A stretch of DNA of 64,000 nucleotides. Source: Craterostigma plantagineum. Its lineage: Eukaryota; Streptophyta; Magnoliopsida; Lamiales; Linderniaceae. Numbering within the stretch: the first letter of the stretch is position 1; each line of letters starts with the position of its first letter. The DNA lies in contig JAPQWV010000684.1 in assembly GCA_027422505.1 (NCBI GenBank), positions 186,001 to 250,000 on the forward strand, given 5' to 3'. Of this stretch, positions 33,363 through 44,409 are shown in pieces. A program made the translations under genes and the position numbers. The notes below the pieces were generated by a model. That model saw only the letters and a list, made by a program, of their open reading frames with translations. It ran no database searches and was not told where the DNA came from.

Positions 33363-34093
33363 ATGGCACACTCCCGGCTTAGGAGGAAATTCCCTTCAAA
33401 CTCTCGGCCACGCCCTCTTTGGGATTTATGGGAGGAGGCGACGGGCTTTTCTCCAAACAAGAACACGGATTTCCCGCACCGGGAAGGCCAGGTCCTCACG
33501 GCCCCCTTATTGGAGAAACCTCGCCCCACCCCTCGTTTGCTTTTGGAGGCAGATGGTACCTTCTCCCGTCAGTTCGTGGAGGGTTTTTTGGAGCCTGACG
33601 AGAAGCGCCGTCTAGCAAGGTTTTCTGACTCGGATTTCTGGGATTGGTGGGCTTTAAGCGAAAGTCGGGTTAGCCATGCCGTCCTTCACCTTTTAGTTCA
33701 TCTCTTACTTTATCCTTTCCTGGCCTCCTTGATTAGTCTTATTCACTCTCTTGAGAGGGGCTTCGGCGTTACTCTCGACAATGTGCTCTGCTCAAATACT
33801 ACGAGGACGCTTGCGCCCGATTGACAACCTTTCTAAGCGAAAAAGATCGGGAGATCGCTAGATTGAAAGTGTCCTTAGCTAATTTCCGAGCTGAAGCCGA
33901 GGAACTTCGCCCAGGACCCGGCAACGAGGGGACTCGGGCGAGAGTTTCGAGGCCCGTTCGGCGAGTTTTTTCTCCTTGCATGAGTGGGGTTTCTGAGGCA
34001 CGATGGCAAAAAACTCTTGGCGTTCAAGAAGCTTTCACCCCTTCTCGTATGAGGCATTCAGGAACTCCTTATGCCCGGGGACCGAGGCCGTGA
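33363..34093 (+). CDS. E3 antisense ORF 2 (aORF2), probably spliced
   Basis: Copy of 24051-24781 with a few substitutions. Exon 1 from ATG 33363, second segment to the TGA at 34091-34093, with the same frame change between them that implies an intron of about 90 bp. The survival of both frames in two copies argues for recent selection or recent duplication. Confidence 0.55.
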
Positions 34094-34331
34094 ATTTCTT
34101 GTGTTTTATTTTATCATTGCGTGTCTTTTTCCTAGCGATATTGTGGATCGGGAGAATTTGTTATTCTCTGTCATTTTCATTCTTCAGCATTCCCGGTCGT
34201 TTCTTTTTCCTTGTAACGGATGGTGTTAATTTTGCTCTTTCATGCGGGTTATCTTTTGTTATTACTAAAGTCTCAATCGAGCCGTTTTCCTAGCGCCGAG
34301 GTTATTTATTAGCCCAAATTCTTTTACCTGG
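34094..34331. other. Non-coding spacer after aORF2 (E3)
   Basis: Same as 24782-25019; no coding frame. Confidence 0.4.
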
Positions 34332-34922
34332 TATTTTGGAGAGATCCTTGTTTTCGCCCAAGGTCTTGATCGAGATCTCTTCTCGATGGAGATTTTTGGT
34401 TAACCTTGTTTTCATATAAGGCCATGATCGAGATTTCTTCTCGATGGAGAATTTTCGTTAACCTCGTTTTCGTCCGAGGCCTTGATCGAGATATCTTCTC
34501 GATGGAGAATTTTCGTTAACCTCGTTTTCATCCAAGGCCTTGATCGAGATATCTTCTCGATGGAGAATTTTCGTTAACCTCGTTTTCGTCCGAGGCCTTG
34601 ATCGAGATATCTTCTCGATGGAGAATTTTCGTTAACCTCGTTTTCGTCCGAGGCCTTGATCGAGATATCTTCTCGATGGAGAATTTTCGTTAACCTCGTT
34701 TTCGTCCGAGGCCTTGATCGAGATATCTTCTCGATGGAGAATTTTCGTTAACCTCGTTTTCGTCCGAGGCCTTGATCGAGATATCTTCTCGATGGAGAAT
34801 TTTCGTTAACCTCGTTTTCGTCCGAGGCCTTGATCGAGATATCTTCTCGATGGAGAATTTTCGTTAACCTCGTTTTCGTCCGAGGCCTTGATCGAGATAT
34901 CTTCTCGATGGAGAATTTTCGT
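34332..34922. repeat. 58-bp tandem repeat, 10 copies (E3)
   Basis: Same unit as in E2 but ten copies. Several central units look identical, which suggests recent expansion or homogenisation. Confidence 0.92.
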
Positions 34923-35122
34923 TCAGCGAAATCAAACTCGTTATGTCCAAGGTCTTGACTTATTTTTGCAAAAAAATAGACAATCTTCATTTCCATAATA
35001 TGTTTGAGAATGGACAACCAAATAGAATTACGTGAACCGAGAAGCAAAGCAAGTAACAGAATTATGTGAACTGAAAAGCAAAGCAAATATCGTGTAGCAT
35101 AATAGGATAGGTGCTCGGTCTT

Positions 35123-36260
35123 TCAAGGATAGTATTTCCTTAAATGTCGAGCGTTGTGTGGTCTCTCCAACTTTTTCCCCTCCATATCCTCCAGATAGTA
35201 GGCGGCCTCTCCAATCTTCCGAGTCACCTTGTAAGGTCCCTCGTACTTCGGGTCGAGCTTTCCTCTTTCCCCTTTGTGTTGTATCTCCTTCATGACGAGG
35301 TCCCCTTCCTCGAACCTCTTCAGACATACCTTGCGGTTATAGGCTCGGGTAACCTTTCTTTGATATGCTGCCATCCTCAACGCAGCTTTCTCCCTTCCTT
35401 CTTCGATTAAATCGAGCTCATCCGCCCTAAGCTGGTTGTTGTCATCCGAGTACATCATTACCCTCGTGCTTCCTTGTCCTATCTCGACGGGTAGAACGGC
35501 TTCGCTCCCATATACCAGGCTAAATGGGGTTTCTCCCGTCCCGACCCGAGGAGTGGTCCTATATGACCAGAGCACACTCTGTAGCTCGTTAAACCAGGCT
35601 CTCTTCAACCCATCCAGCCTAACCTTGAGTGCCTGTACAATAGTTCGATTCGTTACCTCTACCTGGCCGTTGCTCTGAGGGTGAGCCACTGAGGTAAACA
35701 CTTGCTCGATTCCATAATTAGTGCACCACTCCTTAAGCTTACGTCCGCTGAATTGTCTCCCGTTGTCACTTATAAACTTCTTCGGGACGCCGAATCGGCA
35801 TAATATGTTCTTCCAGAGGAAGGAGATGACTGCCGCTTCAGTGATGCGGACCAAGGCCTCAGCTTCTACCCACTTAGAAAAATAATCCACAGCTACCAGG
35901 AGAAACTTTCTCTGTGTAACGTTGCCCTCAAATGGCCCGACGATATCCAAACCCCATTGATCGAAAGGACATGCCGACGTGATTGCCTTCATCATCTCTG
36001 CGGGGGCTCTCTGTAAATTCGCGTGTCTTTGGCATCTGTGACAGCCCCTCACCATCTTGATCGAGTCGGTCTTCATGGTTGGCCAGAAGAAGCCTGCCAG
36101 CATAGCCTTGCGCGCTAACGCCATTCCCCCGATATGGCTTCCGCAGCTTCCTTCGTGAATGTCCACTAAGACTTCCTTAGATTCTTCTTTAGATAAGCAT
36201 CTCAGAAGAGGGCCAGCGTAGGATCTTTTGAACAAAATCCCGTCGATGATTAGGAAGCGT
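35123..36260 (-). CDS. E3 integrase
   Basis: Open from 36235 to 35123 and ends HLRKYYP. It includes the zinc finger (GSHIGG, CHRCQRH), the DDE core (LDIVGPF, SDNGRQF, NGQVEVTNRT) and the C-terminal GPY/F-type block (KYEGPYKVTRKIG). Upstream the frame is lost by one missing T in the T-run near 36270 relative to E2, so the integrase is cut off from the rest of pol. Confidence 0.85.
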
Positions 36261-37220
36261 CCTGCCCTTTTTGGATGACTCGGGCCTGTATCTTATCATC
36301 GGGAAGAACCTGTTCTTCTAGGTATCGATAGAGGTCGTATCGCCAATCCTCGGCACTTAGCTTCTCTCTTCTCTATCTGGTGGATTTGGGGGGCCCTTTC
36401 CACCTTCACTCCTTTCTCGGGCGGATTTAGTGTACTAGCCCATTTGGCAATTCGATCCGCCTTTTCATTCTCTCTCCTATTAATGAGTACTAACTTGAAT
36501 TCCTCAAACTTTTCCTTCATCTCTCGGCAGATCTTGGCGTATGCGGCCAGCCTTTCCTCTTTGATCGAAGTTTTCCTCTATTTGTTGTACTACCAACTGC
36601 GAGTCAGAATAAAGGATTACTCGGGTTAACCCCATTCTACTGGCTGTCCTCATCCCGAGCAGCAGCGCCTCATACTCGGTTTCGTTGTTGGATGCTCGGA
36701 AGTCTAAACTCACCCCCAGACTGGTTTCCTCTCCCCAAGGTGAGACGATCACCAGCCCCACGCCGTTTCCTTGCTGACAAGAGGACCCATCCACGTAGAT
36801 CTTCCACATCTCTGCAGGTCCTTCGTCCACCATTTCGACGATGAAGTCTGCCAGGGCTTGGGCCTTAACGGCCACTCGAGGCCGAAACTGTATGTCGTAC
36901 TCGCCGAGCTCGGTAACCCACTTGATCGACCTTCCTGATACATCCGGTCGGGTTACGATCGTTCCCAACGGGCTATTCGTTAACACCACAATCGGATGGG
37001 AGAGGAAGTACGGTCTCAGCTTTCGTGCCGTGATTACCAATGCTAGGAGCAGCCTTTCTTGAGAAGAATATCGGGCCTCTGCTCCCTTCAAGATGTGGCT
37101 AACGAAGTAGATCGGTTTCTGTATCTTGTCCTCTTCCCGAACTAGAACCGAGCTGACCGCCCGAGGAGTGGCAGAGAGATATACTGTGAGTTCCTCTGCG
37201 AGCTTGGGCTTGTTCAACAC
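36261..37220 (-). pseudogene. E3 RNase H and second (archaeal-type) RNase H
   Basis: The frame at 37220-36504 starts at MLNKPKLAEEL because one base is missing before it compared with E2 (CTGCCGTG versus CTGCCAGTG). RT-linked RNase H motifs are YFVSHILKGAEARYSSQERLL; the second domain has WKIYVDGSS, NETEYEALLLG and SDSQLVVQQIE. It loses frame near 36563 (two bases missing) and again near 36370. Confidence 0.82.
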
Positions 37221-38980
37221 GGCAGCTCCTTTAAATACTCCTTCAATTCTTGAAAGGCTTTCTCACAGTCGGGTGTCCACTCAAAGTCCTTAACCTTCCT
37301 TAGCACTTTGAAGAATGGCGTGCTCCGCTCGGCCGACCGCGAGATGAATCGAGATAATGCCGTGATCCTTCCTGTCAATCGTTGGACGTCGTTGAGAGTC
37401 ATCGGGGACGTCATGTCCGTAATGGCTTTTACTTTATCGGGATTGGCTTCAATTCCCGATCTAGTTACCATGTATCCCAGAAACTTTCCCGATCTAACCC
37501 CGAATGTGCACTTGGCTGGATTCAGCTTCAATCCATATCTTCGAGCCGTGGAGAAGGTCTCGCGGATGTCTGCTGAAAAGCTGCTCTGTGTTTTGGACTT
37601 TATCAAGATGTCATCTACATAAACCTCCACATTTCTTCCGATCTGGTCTCTAAACACCCGGTCCATCAGCCTTTGGTACGTAGCTCCCGCATTTTTGAGC
37701 CCGAATGGCATAACCACGTAGCAAAAGGTTCCCTCCGACGTGATGAAACTGACTTTAGGCTGGTCTTCCTCGGCCAACCCAATTTGATGGTAACCCTGGA
37801 AGGCATCGAGGAAGCATAGCAGTTCATGTTCGGCTGTAGAATCCACCAATTGATCGATCCGTGGCAGGGGATAGCAGTCTTTCGGGCATGCCTTGTTTAA
37901 GTCCCTGAAGTCTACACACATTCGCCACTTCGCCCCCGGCTTGGGAACTAAAACGACGTTTGAAAGCCAAGTCGGGAATTGGATCTCTCGAATGTATCCT
38001 GCTTTAAGGAGATCTCCTACTTGTTCTTTTACTATCGCATCCTTCTGGGCGCCTAAATGTCTCTTCTTCTGGAAAACGGGCCGGATGGTGTGGGAGATGT
38101 TCAGTCGGTGTTCCATCACTTCTCGGGGTATAACTGTTAGCTCATTCGCGCTCCATGCGAACACATCCTGATTCTTTTTCAGCTGTATGACGAGATCCTC
38201 TTTTAACGCGGGAGGTAAGTCCCGGGCTATTTTGACCACGCCCGACGGGGGTCGAACTACGACTTCTTCGATCTCTTCCTCCGGGGTCAACCCTTGAGCC
38301 GAGTGTATGACGAAAGAAGTTCCATGGTTGCGAGGATGACTGTTTCGGCGGCTCTTGAGGGATTTTAATTCAATCCTCACCTCTTCCACACAGCACTTGC
38401 GCGCTACCTTTCTGTCCCCGAGCACTTCCCCCACTTGATCTCCAACCGGGAATTTCATCTTTTGGTGTAAAGCTGAAGCTACAGCAGCGAAAGAGCTTAA
38501 GGCCGGTCGGCCTAATATAGCGTTGTAAGAGGAGGTCATATCAACCACCAGGAAAGAGGTGATCCTAGTTTTCTTCAATTTTCCCGATCCGAGGGTCAGC
38601 GGTAGTCGAATGAGTCCCACAGCCTCAATGGCGTGTCCGGTGAATCCGAACAAAGCTGTTTCCACCAGATCCATGTGATACTCTCCTAACTCCATTTGAT
38701 TCATTGTCTCCTTGAATATGATGTTCACCGAGCTCCCATTATCGACGAACACTCTCCCTACATCGTGATTGGCTATTTCTGCCCGAATGACTAGGGCATC
38801 TTCATGGATGTTGTCTCCCCCATAAAAGTCCTCCGGCCCAAACGATATGGTTGGTCCCGACCGCTTTTTCCCCGGAGTTATCTCCCAATTCTCCAACTTC
38901 CTTGCCTCAGCTTTCCTGGCCCTATTTGAATCCCCTATCGCAGGTCCACCTGATATCATGTTGATCCGACGAGGTGGCAC
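37214..38980 (-). CDS. E3 protease and reverse transcriptase
   Basis: Open for 588 codons. Protease VFVDNGSSVNIIF lies near 38735-38770, then the linker, RT blocks KWRMCVDFRDLNKACPKDC (near 37900), FLDAFQGYHQIGL and the YVDD catalytic box (near 37612-37623). It ends KELPC and a stop because of the one-base deletion shared with E4 at 44401. The true polyprotein starts further right in gag. Confidence 0.87.
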   Translation of the reverse strand: MPPRRINMISGGPAIGDSNRARKAEARKLENWEITPGKKRSGPTISFGPEDFYGGDNIHEDALVIRAEIANHDVGRVFVDNGSSVNIIFKETMNQMELGEYHMDLVETALFGFTGHAIEAVGLIRLPLTLGSGKLKKTRITSFLVVDMTSSYNAILGRPALSSFAAVASALHQKMKFPVGDQVGEVLGDRKVARKCCVEEVRIELKSLKSRRNSHPRNHGTSFVIHSAQGLTPEEEIEEVVVRPPSGVVKIARDLPPALKEDLVIQLKKNQDVFAWSANELTVIPREVMEHRLNISHTIRPVFQKKRHLGAQKDAIVKEQVGDLLKAGYIREIQFPTWLSNVVLVPKPGAKWRMCVDFRDLNKACPKDCYPLPRIDQLVDSTAEHELLCFLDAFQGYHQIGLAEEDQPKVSFITSEGTFCYVVMPFGLKNAGATYQRLMDRVFRDQIGRNVEVYVDDILIKSKTQSSFSADIRETFSTARRYGLKLNPAKCTFGVRSGKFLGYMVTRSGIEANPDKVKAITDMTSPMTLNDVQRLTGRITALSRFISRSAERSTPFFKVLRKVKDFEWTPDCEKAFQELKEYLKELPC

Positions 38981-40511
38981 ATGAGGTTTCTCCGGCGTAT
39001 GATCGCGTTCGTGGGCCTGCCTGCGGTCGCCTCGTGTCCGATCAACTTTGGCTTCCTTCCGTGGCTCGGCTTCCCTCCGCTCGGGAGATCGTTGATATCG
39101 TCCTGAGGGACGTTGGTATATCTCTCAGGGCGTCTGGCATTCACCCAGGGTGGTACCCTGTCCATCTCCCTTCTAAATTCTCTCCTGGGATGTTTGCAGG
39201 ATGTGCTTCCTCCCTCTCCTTCTACGAATTCAGCCCGAGCCTCGGGGTTGGTTTCCACCAATTTCTCTAGTTCATCGTTCAGGTGGAGACAGCCTTCTGT
39301 GGTATGACCATATTCGCGGTGAAATTCGCAATATTCTCCGGAGACGGGATTCCTCGGTCCGTCTCGACTCGAAAAAGGCCTTTTCAAGAAATACCGCCCT
39401 TCACACATCTCCAACGCCCTTGCTTTGCTTATTTTCCATCGGGTATTGTTGGTGGGGGCATGTCTCGGCGCCTCCCGTCTGGGGTTATCTTCCTTAAGGT
39501 TTTGTGGGCGAGTTAACTCGCGGGCGATATCCACCGTCCCAATCGCCTTCTTTTTATCTGCCTTTTTGAAGCCGTGCGCCTCTTCCACCCGCACGTATTT
39601 TTCTACTCGGACTATCAGCTCTTCTACGGTGGTCGGATACTTCTTCACTAACGACCTGAAGAGATCTCCCTCTTTCAGCCCGTTATGAAAGGCTCCGATC
39701 AGCAGATCGGGAGTGGCTGAAGGTACTTCCATCATGACCTTGTTAAACCTTTTCAAATAGTCTCGTAGATTCTCTTGATCGCCTTGTCGCATGTTTAACA
39801 GGTTCACGGCAGAGCAGGGCCTCCTTCGACTGCTCGAGAACTGTCGGAGGAAAGAACGTGTAAAGTCTGTGAAGTTTCGGATCTCTCCGGCGGGTAGCAT
39901 GGTAGACCACTGCTGGGCTCCCCGGGCTAGTGTGGTGGCGAAGACTCGGCATCGTCTCCTAACTGATACAGCGCAGCGTTACCTTCGAAGCTGGCTAGGT
40001 GGTCCTCGGGCGGGCCCGAGCCGTCGTATTTGCTCATGTCGGGAAAACGGAAGTTACTCGGCAAAGGGGCCTGAGAAACTTCATCCAAAAAGGGAGATCC
40101 CCTTTGCACGGGAAGGGGTACCTTTGGGATGGCTAATTCCTTCAGGGTTCGGATTTCGTCCTTCATACGCTCCCATTCGGCCATTTGTTCTGCCGTTCTC
40201 TTTCTTTTTTCTGCTCGAAGGGCGTCGATCTCTGCCCTCAACGTTCTCTCCTCGGCTTCTTTATCTTGCTCTTCAGCGTGTGGAACCTCTGCTTCCCTTC
40301 TCAATCGTTCGGCCTCCTCTTCTTCCGTTTCGTCACGTGGCGGTGAATTACAGCGGTTTTTTCGGGTCTTCTCTGCCCTCAACATCTCAACCTCAGCTCT
40401 TAACTTTCCAAATTCCGCATCGAATGATTCTCTCAGCCTTCTCTCAATCTCTTCCGCCGTGAGTACCTCTTCTGTCGGTGGTGAATGGGGGTCGTTTGCA
40501 GAATCCATCAT
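38956..40511 (-). pseudogene. E3 gag
   Basis: ATG at 40511-40509 on the minus strand (MMDSANDPHSPPTEE). The N-terminal coiled coil is followed by DMSKYDGSGPPEDHLASFEG, absent from E1. A 7-bp deletion relative to E4 near 39947 shifts the frame; capsid and knuckle (CEFHREYGHTTEGC) continue at 39900-38956. A second frame change near 39110 separates gag from the protease frame. Confidence 0.82.
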
Positions 40512-40534
40512 GAATTTTTCTAGGAATATCGGTT

Positions 40535-40551
40535 CCCACAGACGGCGCCAA
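40535..40551 (-). other. E3 primer-binding site
   Basis: Minus-strand TTGGCGCCGTCTGTGGG sits directly before a junction instead of its LTR: the 5' LTR of E3 is missing. Confidence 0.8.
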
Positions 40552-40980
40552 TGATAAAATAAAACACAAGAAATTCACGGCCTCGGTCCCCGGGCATAAG
40601 GAGTTCCTGAATGCCTCATACGAGAAGGGGTGAAAGCTTCTTGAACGCCAAGAGTTTTTTGCCATCGTGCCTCAGAAACCCCACTCATGCAGGAGAAAAC
40701 TCGCCGAACGGGCCTCGAAACTCTCGCCCGAGTCCCCTCGTTGCCGGGTCCTGGGCGAAGTTCCTCGGCTTCAGCTCGGAAATTAGCTAAGGACACTTTC
40801 AATCTAGCGATCTCCCGATCTTTTTCGCTTAGAAAGGTTGTCAATCGGGCGCAAGCGTCCTCGTAGTATTTGAGCAGAGCACATTGTCGAGTGTAACGCC
40901 GAAGCCCCTCGCAAGAGAGTGAATAAGACTAATGAAGGAGGTCAGGAAAGGATAAAGTAAGAGATGAACTAAAAGGTGAA
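40549..40980 (-). pseudogene. aORF2 3' remnant, first copy (minus-strand sense)
   Basis: Reverse complement of about 24377-24806: the aORF2 second coding segment (readable at 40844-40575) and part of the intron. It starts in CAATGAT (40549-40555), common to the E3 PBS side, and ends in AGGTGAA (40974-40980), common to the LTR fragment. The same block recurs at 47510-47944. Confidence 0.8.
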
Positions 40981-41293
40981 AGACCAGCCCGACCCGAGAA
41001 AGCCAGAATAAGAGAAGGAAGTTGAAGAAAAAGAGCGAGAAAGGGAGAACGTGGACTGAGTGGAATGGCCACGATCCCACACGACGCCCGCGGAAAACGC
41101 GGGTGGGAGGAAGACTAGGTCATGGCAACGAAGTTTAGAGTCAATATAAAAGGTAACGGTGAGGTTATTCCCAGGGATGCACACAAAAACAAAAACCATT
41201 TTTCACTAAGCCTAGTACCTGTCTTACTCCTTTGAAAGCCAAAAACTAACTTAAGCATCGGAGGGGCGTCGCCGGCAACCACACCGGCCCCCT
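40974..41293 (+). repeat. LTR fragment before E4 (plus orientation)
   Basis: Matches the E1 LTR from about 16978 to 17300. Both the first 250 bp and the last 100 bp of the LTR, and the PBS, are missing; the right end joins gag at CCGGCCCCCT/ATAG. Confidence 0.82.
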
Positions 41294-41296
41294 ATA

Positions 41297-43711
41297 GAAG
41301 AGGAGGCCGAACGATTGAGAAGGGAAGCAGAGGTTCCACACGCTGAAGAGCAAGATAAAGAAGCCGAGGAGAGAACGTTGAGGGCAGAGATCGACACCCT
41401 TCGAGCAGAAAAAAGAAAGAGAACGGCAGAACAAATGGCCGAATGGGAGCGTATGAAGGACGAAATCCGAACCCTGAAGGAATTAGCCATCCCAAAGGTA
41501 CCCCTTCCCGTGCAAAGGGGATCTCCCTTTTCGGATGAAGTTTCTCAGGCCCCTTTGCCGAGTAACTTCCGTTTTCCCGACATGAGCAAATACGACGGCT
41601 CGTGCCCGCCCGAGGACCACCTAGCCAGCTTCGAAGGTAACGCTGCGCTGTATCAGTTAGGAGACGAAATCAAATGCCGAGTCTTCGCCACCACACTAGC
41701 CCGGGGAGCCCAGCAGTGGTTTACCATGCTACCCGCCGGAGAGATCCGAAACTTCACAGACTTTACACGTTCTTTCCTCCGACAGTTCTCGAGCAGTCGA
41801 AGGAGGCCCTGCTCTGCCGTGAACCTGTTAAACATGCGACAAGGCGATCAAGAGAATCTACGAGACTATTTGAAAAGGTTTAACAAGGTCATGATGGAAG
41901 TACCTTCAGCCACTCCCGATCTGCTGATCGGAGCCTTTCATAACGGGCTGAAAGAGGGAGATCTCTTCAGGTCGTTAGTGAAGAAGTATCCGACCACCGT
42001 AGAAGAGCTGATAGTCCGAGTAGAAAAATACGTGCGGGTGGAAGAGGCGCACGGCTTCAAAAAGGCAGATAAAAAGAAGGCGATTGGGACGGTGGATATC
42101 GCCCGCGAGTTAACTCGCCCACAAAACCTTAAGGAAGATAACCCCAGACGGGAGGCGCCGAGACATGCCCCCACCAACAATACCCGATGGAAAATAAGCA
42201 AAGCAAGGGCGTTGGAGATGTGTGAAGGGCGGTATTTCTTGAAAAGGCCTTTTTCGAGTCGAGACGGACCGAGGAATCCCGTCTCCGGAGAATATTGCGA
42301 ATTTCACCGCAAATATGGTCATACCACAGAAGGCTGTCTCCACCTGAACGATGAACTAGAGAAATTGGTGGAAACCAACCCCGAGGCTCGGGCTGAATTC
42401 GTAGAAGGAGAGGGAGGAAGCACATCCCGCAAACATCCCAGGAGAGAATTTAGAAGGGAGATGGACAGGGTACCACCCTGGGTGAATGCCAGACGCCCTG
42501 AGAGATACCAACGGCCCTCAGGACGATATCAACGATCTCCCGAGCGGAGGGAAGCCGAGCCACGGAAGGAAGCCAAAGTTGATCGGACACAAGGCGACCG
42601 CAGGCAGGCCCACGAACGCGATCATACGCCGGAGAAACCTCATGTGCCACCTTGTCGGATCAACATGATATCAGGTGGACCTGCGATAGGGGATTCAAAT
42701 AGGGCCAGGAAAGCTGAGGCAAGGAAGTTGGAGAATTGGGAGATAACTCCGGGGAAAAAGCGGTCGGGACCAACCATATCGTTTGGGCCGGAGGACTTTT
42801 ATGGGGGAGACAACACCCATGAAGATGCCCTAGTCATTCGGGCAGAAATAGCCAATCACGATGTAGGGAGAGTGTTCGTCGATAATGGGAGCTCGGTGAA
42901 CATCATATTCAAGGAGACAATGAATCAAATGGAGTCAGGAGAGTATCACATGGATCTGGTGGAAACAGCTTTGTTCGGATTCACCGGACACGCCATTGAG
43001 GCTGTGGGACTCATTCGACTATCGCTGACCCTCGGATCGGGAAAATTGAAGAAAACTAGGATCACCTCTTTCCTGGTGGTTGATATGACCTCCTCTTACA
43101 ATGCTATATTAGGCCAACCGGCCTTAAGCTCTTTCGCTGCTGTAGCTTTAGCTTTACACCAAAAGATGAAATTCCCGGTTGGAGATCAAGTGGGGGAAGT
43201 GCTCGGGGACAGAAAGGTAGCGCGCAAGTGCTATGTGGAAGAGGTGAGGATTGAATTAAAATCCCTCAAGAGCCGCCGAAACAGTCATCCTCGCAACCAT
43301 GGAACTTCTTTCGTCATACACGCGGCTCAAGGGTTGACCCCAGAGGAAGAGATCGAAGAAGTCGTAGTTCGACCCCCGTCGGGCGTGGTCAAAATAGCCC
43401 GGGACTTACCTCCCGCGTTAAAAGAGGATCTCGTCATACAGCTGAAAAAGAATCAGGATGTGTTCGCATGGAGCGCGAATGAGCTAACAGTTATACCCCG
43501 AGAAGTGATGGAACACCGACTGAACATCTCCCACACCATCCGGCCCGTTTTCCAGAAGAAGAGACATTTAGGCGCCCAGAAGGATGCGATAGTAAAAGAA
43601 CAAGTAGGAGATCTCCTTAAAGCAGGATACATTCGAGAGATCCAATTCCCGACTTGGCTTTCAAACGTCGTTTTAGTTCCCAAGCCGGGGGGAAGTGGCG
43701 AATGTGCGTAG
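41297..43711 (+). pseudogene. E4 gag-protease-RT start
   Basis: Gag begins without its natural start, about 60 codons in. Coiled coil, the SKYDGSCPPEDHLASFEGNAAL region, capsid, knuckle CEFHRKYGHTTEGC and protease VFVDNGSSVNII are in one open frame. It breaks inside the RT at a G-run: six Gs at 43687-43692 where E2 has seven, so VPKPGG shifts to a short false tail ending at 43711. Confidence 0.87.
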
Positions 43712-44409
43712 ATTTCAGGGACTTAAACAAGGCATGCCCGAAAGACTGCTATCCCCTTCCACGGATCGATCAATTGGTGGATTCTACAGCCGAACATGAA
43801 CTGCTATGCTTCCTCGATGCCTTCCAGGGTTACCATCAAATTGGGTTGGCCGAGGAAGACCAGCCTAAAGTCAGTTTCATCACGTCGGAGGGAACCTTTT
43901 GCTACGTGGTTATGCCATTCGGGCTCAAAAATGCGGGAGCTACGTACCAAAGGCTGATGGACCGGGTGTTTAGAGACCAGATCGGAAGAAATGTGGAGGT
44001 TTATGTAGATGACATCTTGATAAAGTCCAAAACACAGAGCAGCTTTTCAGCAGACATCCGCGAGACCTTCTCCACGGCTCGAAGATATGGATTGAAGCTG
44101 AATCCAGCCAAGTGCACATTCGGGGTTAGATCGGGAAAGTTTCTGGGATACATGGTAACTAGATCGGGAATTGAAGCCAATCCCGATAAAGTAAAAGCCA
44201 TTACGGACATGACGTCCCCGAGGACTCTCAACGACGTCCAACGATTGACAGGAAGGATCACGGCATTATCTCGATTCATCTCGCGGTCGGCCGAGCGGAG
44301 CACGCCATTCTTCAAAGTGCTAAGGAAGGTTAAGGACTTTGAGTGGACACCCGACTGTGAGAAAGCCTTTCAAGAATTGAAGGAGTATTTAAAGGAGCTG
44401 CCGTGTTGA
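43690..44409 (+). pseudogene. E4 reverse transcriptase, main part
   Basis: Continues the RT in the shifted frame: KWRMCVDFRDLNKACPKDC, AFQGYHQIGLAEEDQPKVSF, MPFGLKNAGATYQRLM and the YVDD box at 44002-44013. It ends KELPC and a stop owing to the same one-base deletion as in E3. Confidence 0.88.

Noticed and set aside
40549..40570. Start of a new LTR type beginning TGATAAAATAAAAC
   Set aside because: The TG start is chance: the block is the reverse complement of the aORF2 tail, and equals 47510-47944 inside the element.
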